Assembly (NCBI GenBank): GCA_022419385.1
Contig: JAJUBI010000002.1
Span: forward strand, 1,860,001-1,924,000
DNA: 64,000 nt
Origin: Paraconiothyrium sp. Pb-2020
Taxonomy: Eukaryota; Ascomycota; Dothideomycetes; Pleosporales; Didymosphaeriaceae
Reading direction: 5' to 3'
A model generated the notes under the pieces. That model had not been told where the DNA came from, did no database searches, and saw nothing but the letters and a program-made list of their open reading frames with translations. The translations under genes and the position numbers were made by a program. Shown here piece by piece: positions 45,371-55,824 of this stretch; the stretch's first letter is position 1, and the number at the start of each line of letters is the position of its first letter.

Positions 45371-47392
45371 CAATGGCGCTGTATGGTAGCCAGATGTTTT
45401 CCATCGGATCGTAAGGGCGGTACGGTTGTAGTTTGCATAAATGACAATACCAAAGCGGCGTCATCCCGTGTTTCCTCGCAAATGCTATCGCTTCGGTGCA
45501 CAACGAACTCATCGAAGTCGCGCTTCCGTGGGTTTGACGATCGGCGCTCGTTCACCGCAACGATCAACTCAAAGGACGCATTCCGGGCGTAGTCGTTTGA
45601 GGCCCCGAAATTGGCAAACATGTTTCACGCTTCGGTGTCAGCGGTAGGGTGTGGCGGCTCGAGGCCTGGGCGCAAGTGTGTTCATTCAGACGGACAAAAC
45701 GGCTGCGGCGGCCACCAACAAGCTGATGTCGTGTCGACGTGAGGGGTTCTCAGACAGGCGGTGGGCGTGGTACAAGGCAAGAAGGGGCAAGGTGAGTAGG
45801 AATAATTGAGATGACCAGGAGCCCTCGGGCTCAAGACTAGTTTAGGGGTCCAGGGCATCGAGGCTGCACCGTCTGCGCTTCGCCATAATGGTTGAAGGCA
45901 AGCATAGTGAAACACCATGCCACTTCAACATGCACCAAACGTTATTTTTTGCACAGGGAACCGCATGCATACCCTTGATTGGCCGCCACAGGCGTCTTGC
46001 ACGCCTTCGTCACCGACTGGATGGAAGCGAAGGACCAGCGCAAAGCAATGGGCCCCGTAGCGTATCGCCTGAGCCTGGCCGTCGAACCTTGTTGACCGAG
46101 CCCAACGGCCATCGCAAGCACCATTCCTGTCCCACACACCCTCGTACGGCCGTCCTTCCCAGCGCTCGATCTGTTGCGCTCCTGCGGCCCTACACAAGCA
46201 GCAGCGCCCGCTACCATGGCCCCCAAACGAGCATTCCTCTCCCCAGGCCCCATCAGACCGCCGGCGCCAGTGTCGGATGCGGACGAGCCTGCATAAAGCA
46301 CACGCGCGGATGGTGATAACGATCCACAAACCGAGACCTCCGACCTCGTGCTAAAACAACAATGCGTACCGCGGGGAAGCGGGAACAGCCCTACGCCCGC
46401 ATACAGCGCCGGGCACGTGAGTGTCGCCCGTGGATACGTGGCATCGTTGCGGCACAGTCGCTTCACGCACTGCGCTTCAGGGACGACGATTCTCGATCAT
46501 TCTCGCTGAGCCTCCCTCGAAGTCTCGAGTCGACCTTCCCCAGGGGGTTGGGAGAAACCTCGGGCACTCGGAAATGGGAACCCAGGCACGAACCGCCGCT
46601 GGTCTCGGACCATTTCCTACGACTAAGAGCCCGTGCACATCCACAAAACCTTGGAAGGGCCCGATAGTGCAGGTTGATGTGAACCAGAACACATGCATCG
46701 CATCTCAGGAACGAGATCAATCTTCTTGACCCTTCTTCGGCTTCACTCTCGTGTGCGTCGCCTTGCAAATCTATCTCACAGTCTTCACGAAGCCTTGGCC
46801 AATGTACGCAGTCTCCGCAACAAACATGTTCGCTCGTCTCCCCGGCTCCATCTCGACCTGGACGACTACTCTCGCGGCTGTGGGTTCGCTACCTGTAACA
46901 CATTGTGCTTTGTTGCCAATCGGCCGCTCATGTCTGTGAGCTCCTGACTGGCCCACTGATTTGAACATAGCTCTTGATATGCAGTCTCGGAGAATCGACG
47001 TGACTGACCTCATAGCAACCATGTTGCCGTACTCCATACACAGTCGCTCAACATTATCGGTAATGTTTTGTCCGAGAGCATGACGTTCGATTGCTTCGGA
47101 AACAAGCAGTTTAGGCTGATACCGCATCCGACCAGGCTAGATCGCGTTAAGCAAGTACATCTAGCCATGTAACCCCGCTGCTGCTCTGCAAGATCCTGAC
47201 CTCAATATGGCAATGCGGAGATTTCAGAGCGCTATATTGACGCTGTGCGCCCTTAAACGACTCGAGGCTGGATGAAATATATAACGCCTGGGCGTACCGC
47301 CGACCCGGTTGCCACCCGGCTCCAAAACTCTTGACGCGACTACAATTTTCCTGTCTTTGAGCAGTTACCCGAAAGGAGACGCGAACGACAAC
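45371..47392. other. Intergenic 2.0 kb between the methyltransferase and the SGNH esterase
   Basis: Several overlapping frames (for example 45888-46316 on the + strand against 45942-46466 on the minus strand) with no decisive features. A minus-strand frame at 46771-47127 has a short stretch resembling ordinary protein near its end (VVVQVEMEPGRRANMFVAET) and a possible GT-AG intron around 46940-47010, but I could not build a convincing gene. The last 120 bp are the promoter of the esterase. Confidence 0.45.
47278..47284 (+). promoter_or_regulatory. TATA box of the secreted SGNH esterase gene
   Basis: TATATAA 109 bp before the ATG at 47393, at a plausible distance for a 5' untranslated region of about 75-80 nt. 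Confidence 0.45.
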
Positions 47393-48573
47393 ATGCGCTA
47401 TCTTTTATTATCTAACATCGTGCTCGGTGCGGTATCCGCCGACTATCCCACGAATAGCTGGCAGTCGCAAAGTTTCAAGACGCTGGTAACTTTTGGTGAC
47501 AGCTATACGGATGAGAACCGTCTGGGATATTTCGGAAGCCACAATGGGTCTGCGCCGCCTGTCGGCTGGAATGCCGGAGTGGTACGTCTGGTCTTTGTTC
47601 GTTTTCTTGAGATTGAGAGACAAGACTGTTTGGAACACCCGGACGGCAACATATTACGCCATACAGTAAAAACGACCCGGTGGATGAACTAGACTAACAG
47701 TGGCTACAGAGCTACAAAGCCTCCACCGGCGGGCTCGTCTGGCCCCGCTACGCCTCCATCTACACCAACAACACCCTCTACAACTATGCCGTCAGCGGCG
47801 CAGTCTGCTCCAACAGCATAACCCCCCGCTGGTGGTCCACCGTCAACGCGCCCTTCCCCGACATCATCAACTACGAACTCCCCGCCTACATTTCCGACTC
47901 GAATTATGTCTCTCCAAACGGCACAGCCTTCTTCACCGGCACCCCAGACACCACCGTTTACGCAATCTGGATCGGCACGAACGACGTCGGGAACAACGCT
48001 TTCTTGACCGACAGCCAAGTCGCCGGCACAAAGCTCTCGGATTATGTTGACTGTGTGTATGATGTAGTAGACGGGTTGTATCAGTCTGGCGCTCGATATT
48101 TCGTTCTCTTAAACTTGGCCCCGTTGAATCTTGTTCCTCAGTATGCACTTCCTGCAGACGGCGGTCTCAACTCCACAAAGTTCTTCCCGGACAAGCCCTC
48201 GTTCGCAGGTGGGAACATCACCGAAATCAGCTACCGCATGCTTGAGACCGTTGATACCGTCAACTCAATTTACGCGTACCGCACGCCTTTTGAAACAAAG
48301 GTGAACAACACCTGGCCGGGTGTGAATATCGCAAATTTCGACGTTAATGCATTGATCACGGATATGTATGCGAATCCGACGGAGTATCTGAACGGCACCG
48401 CACCGCTAAATGTCACGGGGTATGTGACTGGTGCTGGAAATATCTCGGCAAGCGATAGGGATAGCTACTTGTGGTATGATGAGTTGCATCCAAGTGAACA
48501 GGTGGATCGGATAGTTGCTCGGGAGTTTGTTGGCGTCTTAGGTGGGGAGAGCAAATGGGCGAAGTATTGGTGA
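47393..48573 (+). CDS. Secreted SGNH/GDSL esterase, carbohydrate esterase family 16-like
   Basis: Exon 1 (47393-47581) and exon 2 (47710-48573), with a 128-bp GT-AG intron, give 350 residues. A signal peptide (MRYLLLSNIVLGAVSA) is followed by block I of SGNH hydrolases, TLVTFGDSYTDENRLG, with the nucleophile at Ser37. Across the junction comes STGGLVWPRYASIYTN, then GTND (oxyanion block) and finally WYDELHPSEQ, with Asp320 and His323. This order matches fungal CE16 acetylesterases, which remove acetyl groups from xylo- and manno-oligosaccharides during plant cell wall breakdown. About eight N-glycosylation sequons fit an extracellular enzyme. It converges on the alkaline phosphatase gene with 89 bp between stops. 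Confidence 0.9.
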
Positions 48574-48662
48574 TGAGAGAATTCTTGATATGCTATAGTA
48601 TGTATTCATGGAGCAGTTTCCAGCTAGGGACTCCCCATTGTGCTTGACATCCCGACAGCATA

Positions 48663-50213
48663 CTAATGCGAATGCCTCTTCGCAAATACCGACCTCTTCT
48701 CCACATCGGCACCAGGAACCCAACCCCCGTTGACAGCCCTGAGCTTCGCAGTTGTCTCATCCATGTTCAACTTCAACACTTTCTCGATGTATTTTGGTAA
48801 TTCCGTGTTGTCGTGATTACCTGCCATATCGCCCTTGAACTCCCTCCACTTCTCTCCTGCCGCAAACCCGTGCAGAGTGACATCCGTGGCTGTATGTCCG
48901 CCAGTGGACCAGTTCACGCCCGCCTTATCCGCGATCATGACCTTCATCTGCGCCCACGGACTGCTGGCGGAAAGCAGCAGGTCGATCTGCGTATCTGTGG
49001 CGTCGGCTAGTCCGGCGGCGGGGAGGATGGTAGAGATAAAATAACCGCGCTTGTCCGTGCCGTTGTAAGACTCCCATAAGGTCTCGAGATACTCGAATGA
49101 ATGTTGGACTTCCATGAGTGGTGTCGGATCAAATCCATTAGTCGTCAGGCCGCCGCATTCATGGTCCGCGGCGCTCATTAGTAGGGTATCCGGGTGCTCC
49201 TCGATCCATTCCTGCACGAAGGCAAGAACATCGTTGTACATAATCGAGTCAAGCACGTGGGCTGCTGCATCATTGGCGTGGCCGGCGTGATCGATACGCG
49301 ACGCTTCGATCATGATAAAATAGCCTTTCGTGGAGTTGCTGGTGGCGCGGTCGAGAGTGCCTAGGGCTGCTTCAGTCATCTCGAGCAGTGAGGGCTCTTT
49401 CTCGGGTGCCTTGGAACGGTCGATCTTGTACATCATTTGGTCGTCGTTGAAAAGGCCGATGTACGGCAAGTTAGCGTTGGTGGCGTACCCACCGCTTCCT
49501 AGGAACGCGTCGAATGCGGACCGATTTTGCATTACGTGGTACCCTTTCTCCTGCGCGAAGCCGAAGAGGTCAAGGTCGTCGCTGCGGCAAGATGTTGGGT
49601 CAGACTGTGGCTTGAAGTAGCAGCGCCCGCCCCCTAAGAGGATGTCGACAACGGAACCGAATGGATGACTGTAGCCAATCTGTTGAGCGGCGATAGCCTC
49701 GTAGGAATCACGGTTCGCAACGTGCGCAGAGTAGACTGCTGGTGTGGCGTGATTGATAGTGGACGTGACAACCAGGGCGGTCTTGAAGCCAGCGAGTTTG
49801 GCGGTCTCCAGGATGGAGCCCACAGGTTGACCATCTGGAGTTATAGAAATGGCGTCATTGTATGTCTTGTGGCCACAGGAGTAGGCTGTGCCTGAAGCTG
49901 CTGAATCGGTCACCAAGTTGTCGCTTGCGTGAGTGCGGACTGTTCCAAGGACCTGTATTCAGTCAGTGTTACTTTCCTGATGTACCTGAACGATATAACA
50001 TGCCAATCGATCTCCTGCAAGCTCTTAAATGATCGGCGCACTTGCGTTCGAGCCAGTCTCTTGGAGTGACACATAAGCACGTGCCATGGTTTGGGAGGCT
50101 TGTCCGTAACCATCAGGCACAATGTAGATGAAGTTCTTGGCCTGTGGTACCGCCCATGTAAGGCCTGTCTGGGCAACAAGGCCTGCCGACAAAAGAGTGA
50201 GCGAATAATGCAT
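48663..50213 (-). CDS. Secreted alkaline phosphatase with an in-frame stop, or a GC-AG intron that removes it
   Basis: The 3' exon (49952-48663, 429 residues) is an intact PhoA-superfamily domain: DNLVTDSAASGTAYSCG with the phosphorylated serine, STINHATPAVYSAH, MIEASRIDHAGHAND, ADHECGG and STGGHTATDV, which hold the zinc and magnesium ligands. The 5' exon from the ATG at 50213 has a signal peptide (MHYSLTLLSAGLVAQTGLTW) and KNFIYIVPDGYG, the first metal-binding motif. In the reading that best fits family length, the 5' exon runs to 50004 and carries TAA at codon 63 (50025-50027) before ELAGDRL, and the 51-bp intron would start with GC. Alternatively a GCAAGT donor at 50045 gives a 93-bp GC-AG intron removing the stop in frame (485 residues), at the cost of about 14 residues usually present. 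Inactive allele, alternative splicing and assembly error are all open. Confidence 0.8.
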
Positions 50214-50650
50214 CTTAATCGACAAGTGAAGGCAAGTTTAAAGCGACTCGGAGGAGGTACCGGGATAAACTCACAGCTCTAGGCTCGTTGAATTTATACA
50301 AGATTAGACCGTACTATTAGCAACGTCACATCCATACCGTATTTGTCAGGTGCTACTACAGGGACGGAAAGTGGTTGTAATACCCGACAAGTGCGCCATG
50401 CCGATAATGTTGTTCGTATGCTGTCTTCATTGGCAAGATATAGCCAAGATGCTGCGACCTTGGCACCAAGCATACTCCGTTTGATCGTTCTGTTTGATAA
50501 CATGTGCAGTCCTTGGACGTCCTTGGCGGATGGTCCGCCCACCTTAATCCGTTGGTGCAAGCAAAGTCTTATTTTTCTCGAGAATGATAAATTCGTTGTC
50601 AAACATTGGATTATGGACGTATTGAAGGATCCTCTAGTATTCCTCTCACT
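50214..50650. other. Intergenic: alkaline phosphatase promoter
   Basis: 437 bp, AT-rich toward the right, with no gene or repeat recognised. Confidence 0.5.
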
Positions 50651-51674
50651 TTACGGGTATCGTTGTGTCTTTCTCTCCTTATGTGTGTTCGTAGCCAACT
50701 TTCGCTCCGTCTCGCCACAGCAACCGGTCGAGGCAACATTATCCCATCCCTTCCGCTTCTTTAAGAAGTCGACGATGTCTCGCAACATCTTTTCGGAATA
50801 CCAGTGACCCAAACCTTCATACTCCTTCCACTCAATGTCTACATCGATTGCCCGCAGAAAGTCAGCGGCCTGCTTGCCCTGCTCACAAGGAACTAAGTAT
50901 CGTCCGCTCCGTGACCCATAAGGTAGGTATCGACAGCATTGATGGTGGCCCCACATGTCTGCCCCCCTCCTCCATCACTAACTCTTCACGCAGCCATGAC
51001 AAAGCCTTTCCGAGCTTTGCGCTGTCCTCAAAGTCTTCGCCTTTCCGCTCAATGACTCGCCTATCTCGCCCATCGTGTCCGCGAATGGGTTCTCTTCGTT
51101 ATCTTCTTTGTCCGTCATAAACTCGGCCAGGTCCTTACGAAATGGAAGATACCCGCACATGCCAGCTAAGGCTCCAATTGGCTCACCTTCCCACAACAGT
51201 GTTGCTACGAGACTAGACGCATCCTTGGCTGATTCCAACAAGAGCGACATTTGGTGCGCCAACAACGTCGATCGCCTGTTGCAGGAGACCATGTAGATAA
51301 GTGCTTGTCTCACGTAGACCCGGTACTTGGAGGTGTTGCTTGAGCTCTGGGTGTTGGGGCGACCATTTGTCAAACCATTGGTGCGTGAGGCTTTGATTGA
51401 ACGCTACTGCCCTGCGCAGAGGCGCAGTAGGAAAGATGAATTTGGTGTTGGGGAAGTAATCGCCGAAAGTCGCTGTGCCCCCGGGGTCTGCTCCACATTC
51501 TTGGCTTCCCGTGACCCGTTCTTTTGGTGCAACAAGACTCGTGAGAAATGATTCAGCAAATCTTTCAGCAGTAGATCCACGACCGTGGAGGACTATCATG
51601 GTTGTCGCGTGATTATCTGTCGGCTCGAAAATAAGAGGTGCTTTGGGGCTCGGGCTCGGGCGTACGGTGGACAT
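50651..51674 (-). pseudogene. Degenerate phospholipase/carboxylesterase (acyl-protein thioesterase-like) gene
   Basis: From the ATG at 51674 the protein starts normally: TTMIVLHGRGSTAERFAESF, then HQWFDKWSPQHPE and the nucleophile elbow VALVGISQGC. Directly after the elbow (about 51218-51222) the frame changes, and family sequence continues as SLVATLLWEGEPIGALAGMC. A second shift near 51050 is needed to reach EDSAKLGKALSWLREELVME, a third near 50926-50930 to reach YLMGHGADDT (the catalytic Asp loop), and a fourth near 50893-50896 to reach VPCEQGKQAADFL and GLGHWY with the catalytic His. All members of the Ser-Asp-His triad are still recognisable, so decay is recent. No intron model removes the shifts. 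Because flanking genes such as the amidohydrolase are intact, genuine pseudogenisation is likelier than general sequence error, but clustered indel errors cannot be excluded. Confidence 0.75.
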
Positions 51675-52230
51675 GGCTGCGAGTGGTTGGAAGTTTACAG
51701 CTGGTGATGAGGTTCTTTTGTCGGAGGGCTTGTGCTATATCCACATGGTTGCGGTTACCCCAGCGTCCGCCAGGCAGCAGCTTTGCGCATGATTCCTGCT
51801 GATCCTATGGGATGAGTCCAACGATGTTTGCTGGCCTTTGATCCGACCTTCTGTCAACGGTGCGAAACGATGGCGTGCAGAAGATGTGTAGGAGACAGGG
51901 GACGAGATGTGAAGAGCGCAGAAGACGCAAGCCCTCCAACGCCCGGGCGGTGTCTACCAACCGCATGGGGTTTAGCGGGCGTGGCCCAGATGGGTGTTCG
52001 CGTCCCACGTACTCAATGATACTGATTCATTTCGTAAATCCATCAAAATCATCTGCTCAGCTAGCATGACATCACCGCAATGGCGCATGCACCACTTGTA
52101 TCCGTAGATCTGCGAGCACAGTGACTACTTAGCAAAACAGCTTACCCGAGGTGAGGAGGGCTAGCCGTGCGTCCCACACACCGCAGCACATCTGTGTATC
52201 TCAGGGCAGCGCCTGATCTCTCTAGCATAC

Positions 52231-52260
52231 AAGAACACACAAGAACATACAAGAACATAC
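52231..52260. repeat. Tandem repeat, 10-bp unit, three copies
   Basis: AAGAACACAC followed by two copies of AAGAACATAC. The partial unit CATAC just before it suggests a fourth, degraded copy. Confidence 0.85.
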
Positions 52261-52396
52261 AACATCGCAGTATAGTCCTGCCTCTTAGATTGATTTGGCC
52301 ACCATATCTGTCTCTACGCTCACCAAAGCCGACTAGACTCAGTGGCAGAACCTCTTTCGCCGATATATCGCCTTCTATCAGACGTTCATCCCCGAG

Positions 52397-52690
52397 ATGC
52401 AGTATCGGAACACGTTCGAACGTATTATCGACCCAAGTGGCCACTTGCATGTGTTCGCGATCCGCGAAGAGAAAGATTCACTGAATAGCATTGCGCACTA
52501 TCTCTGTAATACATCCTCATTGGCGGATAAGCCCGTAGGCTACCTGAACGGAAGGAAGCTGATCGTAGCGTGCAGTAAGGCCAAAGACGAGAAAGGCTGC
52601 TCCAAGTATGATTGGTTGGCGCGGCAAGGGAGCGCCGTGGCGGGGAAACTTTCATGGCACATTCGGAGACTTGCACTGCAGAGTACCTAA
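52397..52690 (+). CDS. Hypothetical protein (97 aa)
   Basis: A single frame from an ATG. The translation is balanced in composition and protein-like: FERIIDPSGHLHVFAIREEK, then DSLNSIAHYLCNTSSLADK and VGYLNGRKLIVACSKAKDEK. There is no signal peptide and no recognised domain. It may be a small gene or an exon fragment. Its stop is 53 bp from the 3' end of the amidohydrolase gene on the other strand. Confidence 0.4.
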   Translation: MQYRNTFERIIDPSGHLHVFAIREEKDSLNSIAHYLCNTSSLADKPVGYLNGRKLIVACSKAKDEKGCSKYDWLARQGSAVAGKLSWHIRRLALQST

Positions 52691-52742
52691 TCAAACTGCC
52701 AAGCGATAAGTGTTGAGAGCATCGAAAAAATCGTTGGCTGTG

Positions 52743-53738
52743 TCATTTCCAAAGCTCCTGAGCGTTTAGAGAAAATACTTCTTCTGTCAGACCTGCTGCG
52801 TCGGTCCACTGCATGCATCGCTCGACGAACGGTCGAACGTCGAGCCCATCAAAACGTGTATGTGGCCAATCTGACGCAAATACGACCCTGTTTCCGGCCT
52901 GCTTCAACAGCTCCCGTGCTATTGCTTCAATACCACGCATTTCTGGGTCCCGGTCGAATCGATACGCGGCTGAGAACTTGATCCAAGTACTGCCGCGTTG
53001 CAACAAGTTGACAAGAGATTTGAACCCATCTAACTCGTAAGGATCGAAATAAGAGGTTCTTTCATTCACCGGGGGCAGTGTGGGAGCACCGCAATGCGCA
53101 ATGACCAAGCGTACTCCGAGATGCCTAGCAGTGCGTTCCAGGATCGGAATCGCTTCCATGCCAATGAACAATTCTAGAACCCAGCCAAGAGGCCTGATGA
53201 CATCCGCGTAGCGTCTTAGTTGGCCCCGAAGGACTTCTTCCGTGAATTGAACATTGGTCGATTTAAGATTTAGTCGGACTCCTCGAACGCCTAACTGATG
53301 CCATGCTTGGAGCGTGCCCATATCAATCGTATCAGGATCAATGCCTACAACACCTCGGCCATTGCTAGGCCCTATATTCTTGAGAGCATCGAGAAGACAA
53401 GAATTATCGTTGCCGTAAATAGAAGGCTGCACCAGTACAATGTTGGAGATGCCAATGGTGCTTTCGAACTCTACCGCATGTTGTAAATTGTGTAGCGACG
53501 GAGTATATGCTGCATTGGCCACAAGTGGGTACCTCGGGGACGTGACGTGCATATGGGAATCCCAGGCACCTGTTGGCATTCGACGAGAAAGTGTCGACAG
53601 ATGTGAGACATCATCGTGAAGTTTAGATGATGGGTGTAGTGGCTGAATATAGGTTTGCGCGCGCCTGAGAAACCGAGTGAGGACCTGTTTAATGAGAAAC
53701 CGAAGAAAGTGAAGAAGCCCGATCTTCTCAGAAGGCAT
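52743..53738 (-). CDS. Amidohydrolase-2 family lactonase (2-pyrone-4,6-dicarboxylate hydrolase-like)
   Basis: A single exon gives 331 residues from the ATG at 53738; a second ATG starting MPTGAWDSHMHV (53577) removes a basic, hydrophobic leader and may be the true start. GAWDSHMHVTSPRYPL carries the HxH metal motif of the amidohydrolase barrel. Further landmarks are VLVQPSIYGNDNSCLLDAL, LGVRGVRLNL, LELFIGMEAIP, LVIAHCGAP and VFASDWPHTRF, the last holding the catalytic aspartate. This pattern matches the branch of metal-dependent hydrolases that open 2-pyrone-4,6-dicarboxylate or sugar-acid lactones. It is divergent from an MFS permease of the quinate type with 480 bp between, suggesting co-regulation in breakdown of an aromatic or sugar-acid compound. 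Confidence 0.85.
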   Translation of the reverse strand: MPSEKIGLLHFLRFLIKQVLTRFLRRAQTYIQPLHPSSKLHDDVSHLSTLSRRMPTGAWDSHMHVTSPRYPLVANAAYTPSLHNLQHAVEFESTIGISNIVLVQPSIYGNDNSCLLDALKNIGPSNGRGVVGIDPDTIDMGTLQAWHQLGVRGVRLNLKSTNVQFTEEVLRGQLRRYADVIRPLGWVLELFIGMEAIPILERTARHLGVRLVIAHCGAPTLPPVNERTSYFDPYELDGFKSLVNLLQRGSTWIKFSAAYRFDRDPEMRGIEAIARELLKQAGNRVVFASDWPHTRFDGLDVRPFVERCMQWTDAAGLTEEVFSLNAQELWK

Positions 53739-54218
53739 TTTGAGACAGAAGTGAGGATGCGAAGTGACCTACCAAAGTCGCGTATGGCCCACAGAGCGAG
53801 CATATAAGAGGCCTCTGGGAGGCGCTCGGCATATCATTGTGGATATCTGCGGTGCCTGCTGTCTCATACCGAGGATAATCAAGAACGCCTACAGCGCAAC
53901 AATTTTATTCGAAATACCCACTGCATCTCGCATTGTGATATCGGCTTCAGTCAGACTGCTGTTAGTTCACGGAAGTTGACCGAGGGATCGGCGGAAGATG
54001 GCCGAATTTTCCCACACGTGATACGCTAGTCATCCCAGCAACTACAACAGCTCCACTATCAACACCACTTTTTGCGGCGCCCTGGTGGTCCCCATACCCC
54101 GGAGTGATACCCCGGATTCTATGAGCCGTCGACTCTACATATACCGTCACCATCTGCCCCAGTGGTTTCAGCAGCTTTAATTCTCAGCTCTTGCCAACTA
54201 TCGTCGATTGGCATCAAG
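53739..54218. promoter_or_regulatory. Divergent promoter of amidohydrolase and MFS permease
   Basis: 480 bp between the starts. It contains two CCCCGG blocks 13 bp apart (54097-54102 and 54110-54115) and a CCCCAG at 54157-54162. On the opposite strand all three match SYGGRG, the consensus of the carbon-catabolite repressor CreA. Confidence 0.45.
54097..54115. promoter_or_regulatory. Direct repeat ATACCCCGGA-type: two CreA-like sites that also form CGG-N10-CGG
   Basis: Two copies of TACCCCGGA with 13-bp spacing. Each is a CreA-type SYGGRG site on the minus strand. On the plus strand they give two direct CGG triplets with ten bases between, a layout recognised by some Zn2Cys6 regulators such as the one encoded at 56645. 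Confidence 0.4.
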
Positions 54219-55824
54219 ATGGCGTCAAGGACGCCCCCTTTTTATGTGCTTGCTGTCACGATACTTGCATCTGGCGGTATCCCCAAAGGTATGCGACATG
54301 CCCCGCAAACGTGATGTATTCTCACAGGTGGCTGTAGGTTACGACGAGGGAGGTGTCAGTGCAAGCGTAACCTTGCCAGCGTTCAAGGCTGACTATGGTC
54401 TGAACAAGAATCTCTGGGTCGGCAACGAGACTGGACTCGCCAATCGCACCGCCAACATCACTTCCTTCGGTGTGCTCGGAGCCGCCTTCGGTGCCATAAT
54501 TGCCTACTTCCTTAACGATAAGGTCGGAAGATTATGGTCCTATAGGATTGCTTTTCTCGTATGGGCCAGCGGCATCCTAATGCAAGTCTTTTCGTCTGGC
54601 ATCTTCGGCTTCCTTCTATTCGCCAGGATCTGGGGAGGCTTAGGCGCAGGCGGCCTCACGGTCATCTCTCCACTCTTTCTGTCCGAGATCGCACCGACAA
54701 AGTCCAGAGGCATGGTTACTAGCATGTATATGGTAGTACTGCTCTCATTCTTGTCTCTGGGCTTCTTCATCAACTACGGTGTCAGTAAGCATATGGAACA
54801 AGCCAGAGCTCAATGGCAGATTGTCCAGATGATTCCACTGATCCCCATGGGCATCTGCTTTTTCGCCTCTTTTGTAATCCCGGAGAGTCCTCGGTGGCTT
54901 GCCTCGCGCGGCCGCCGACAGGACTGCATCGCCTCGCTTGCTCGTCTTCGAGGGATATCTCCTGACGATCGAGCGCTCATGGGCGAATACGAGAGAACCG
55001 AGTTGGAGGCCAATGCACTTATCGAGACGTCGAAGACCTCTATGCCTCAAATAGCGAAAGAGTGCTTCTCGGATCCTAACCTGCGAAGCCGATACTTCCT
55101 TGCTGTTGCGTTGCATACCATCGCTCAGTGGACAGGTGGCAATGGAATTACCTACTACATTTCGGACATTTTCCAGTATGCTGGTGTTAAAGGGTCCGAA
55201 ACTTCGCTCATCACATCCGGAGCCTATGGCCTGGTCAAACTATTTGTCACCATGATATTCGCCTGGGGCCTCATTGATAGGCTCGGTCGCAGACGCTGCA
55301 TGCTGGCCGGTTTGGCTCTCCAAGGCATCACTCATATCTACATGACCATCTACTTTGGTGCGATTGGGCAAGGAAATCAACACGCATCCGACGCTGCAAT
55401 AGCATCGGTCTTCATTTACGCAACAGGCTGGTCTATTGGGCTGTGCACGATCCCATACATCTACGGAACAGAGATCTTCCCGACCAAGGCTCGCAGTTTC
55501 GCGTACGCAACCACGATGGCACTGCACTGGTTCTACCAGTTCGCTGTTGTGCGAGTGACACCAGTCATGCTGGCTGCGCTCGACAAGTGGGGCGCATATG
55601 TATTCTGGGCCATGATCTGCGCGATTGGAATCGTTGTGTTAGGATTGTGGGCACCTGAAACGAAGAGTGTGCCTCTGGAACGTATGCACGAGCTCTTCGA
55701 TCACCCCTGGTACAAGTGCTGGAAGTCAAAGCTGGACCCCCGCCTGGATTATGGGGAAACCTACGAGGGAAAGGCTCATGTCAAGTATACAGTCGAGCAA
55801 CGAGAGGCTGACCCTCATATGTAG
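54219..55824 (+). CDS. MFS sugar/quinate-type permease
   Basis: Exon 1 (54219-54288) and exon 2 (54338-55824), joined over a 49-bp GT-AG intron, give 518 residues. The junction rebuilds LASGGIPKGYDEGGVSASV, the first-helix signature of the fungal quinate/sugar branch; the unspliced frame lacks a sensible N-terminus. Twelve spans follow, with sugar-porter signatures: NDKVGRLWSYR between helices 2 and 3, PESPRWLASRGR after helix 6, IDRLGRRRCMLAGL between helices 8 and 9, and PETKSVPLERM after helix 12. It would take up quinate, a sugar acid or a sugar across the plasma membrane. It is divergent from the amidohydrolase and 0.8 kb from a Zn2Cys6 regulator, so a shared substrate is likely. Confidence 0.9.

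Larger units (their letters stand above)
51675..52742. other. Intergenic 1.1 kb with a short tandem repeat and one weak hypothetical gene
   Basis: Contains the promoter of the thioesterase pseudogene, the 10-bp tandem repeat at 52231-52260 and a 97-codon frame at 52397-52690, both listed separately. Confidence 0.5.

Noticed and set aside
50018..50044. A 27-bp GT-AG intron that would remove the phosphatase stop
   Set aside because: Far below the minimum intron size seen elsewhere in this window (46 bp), with no room for a branch site.
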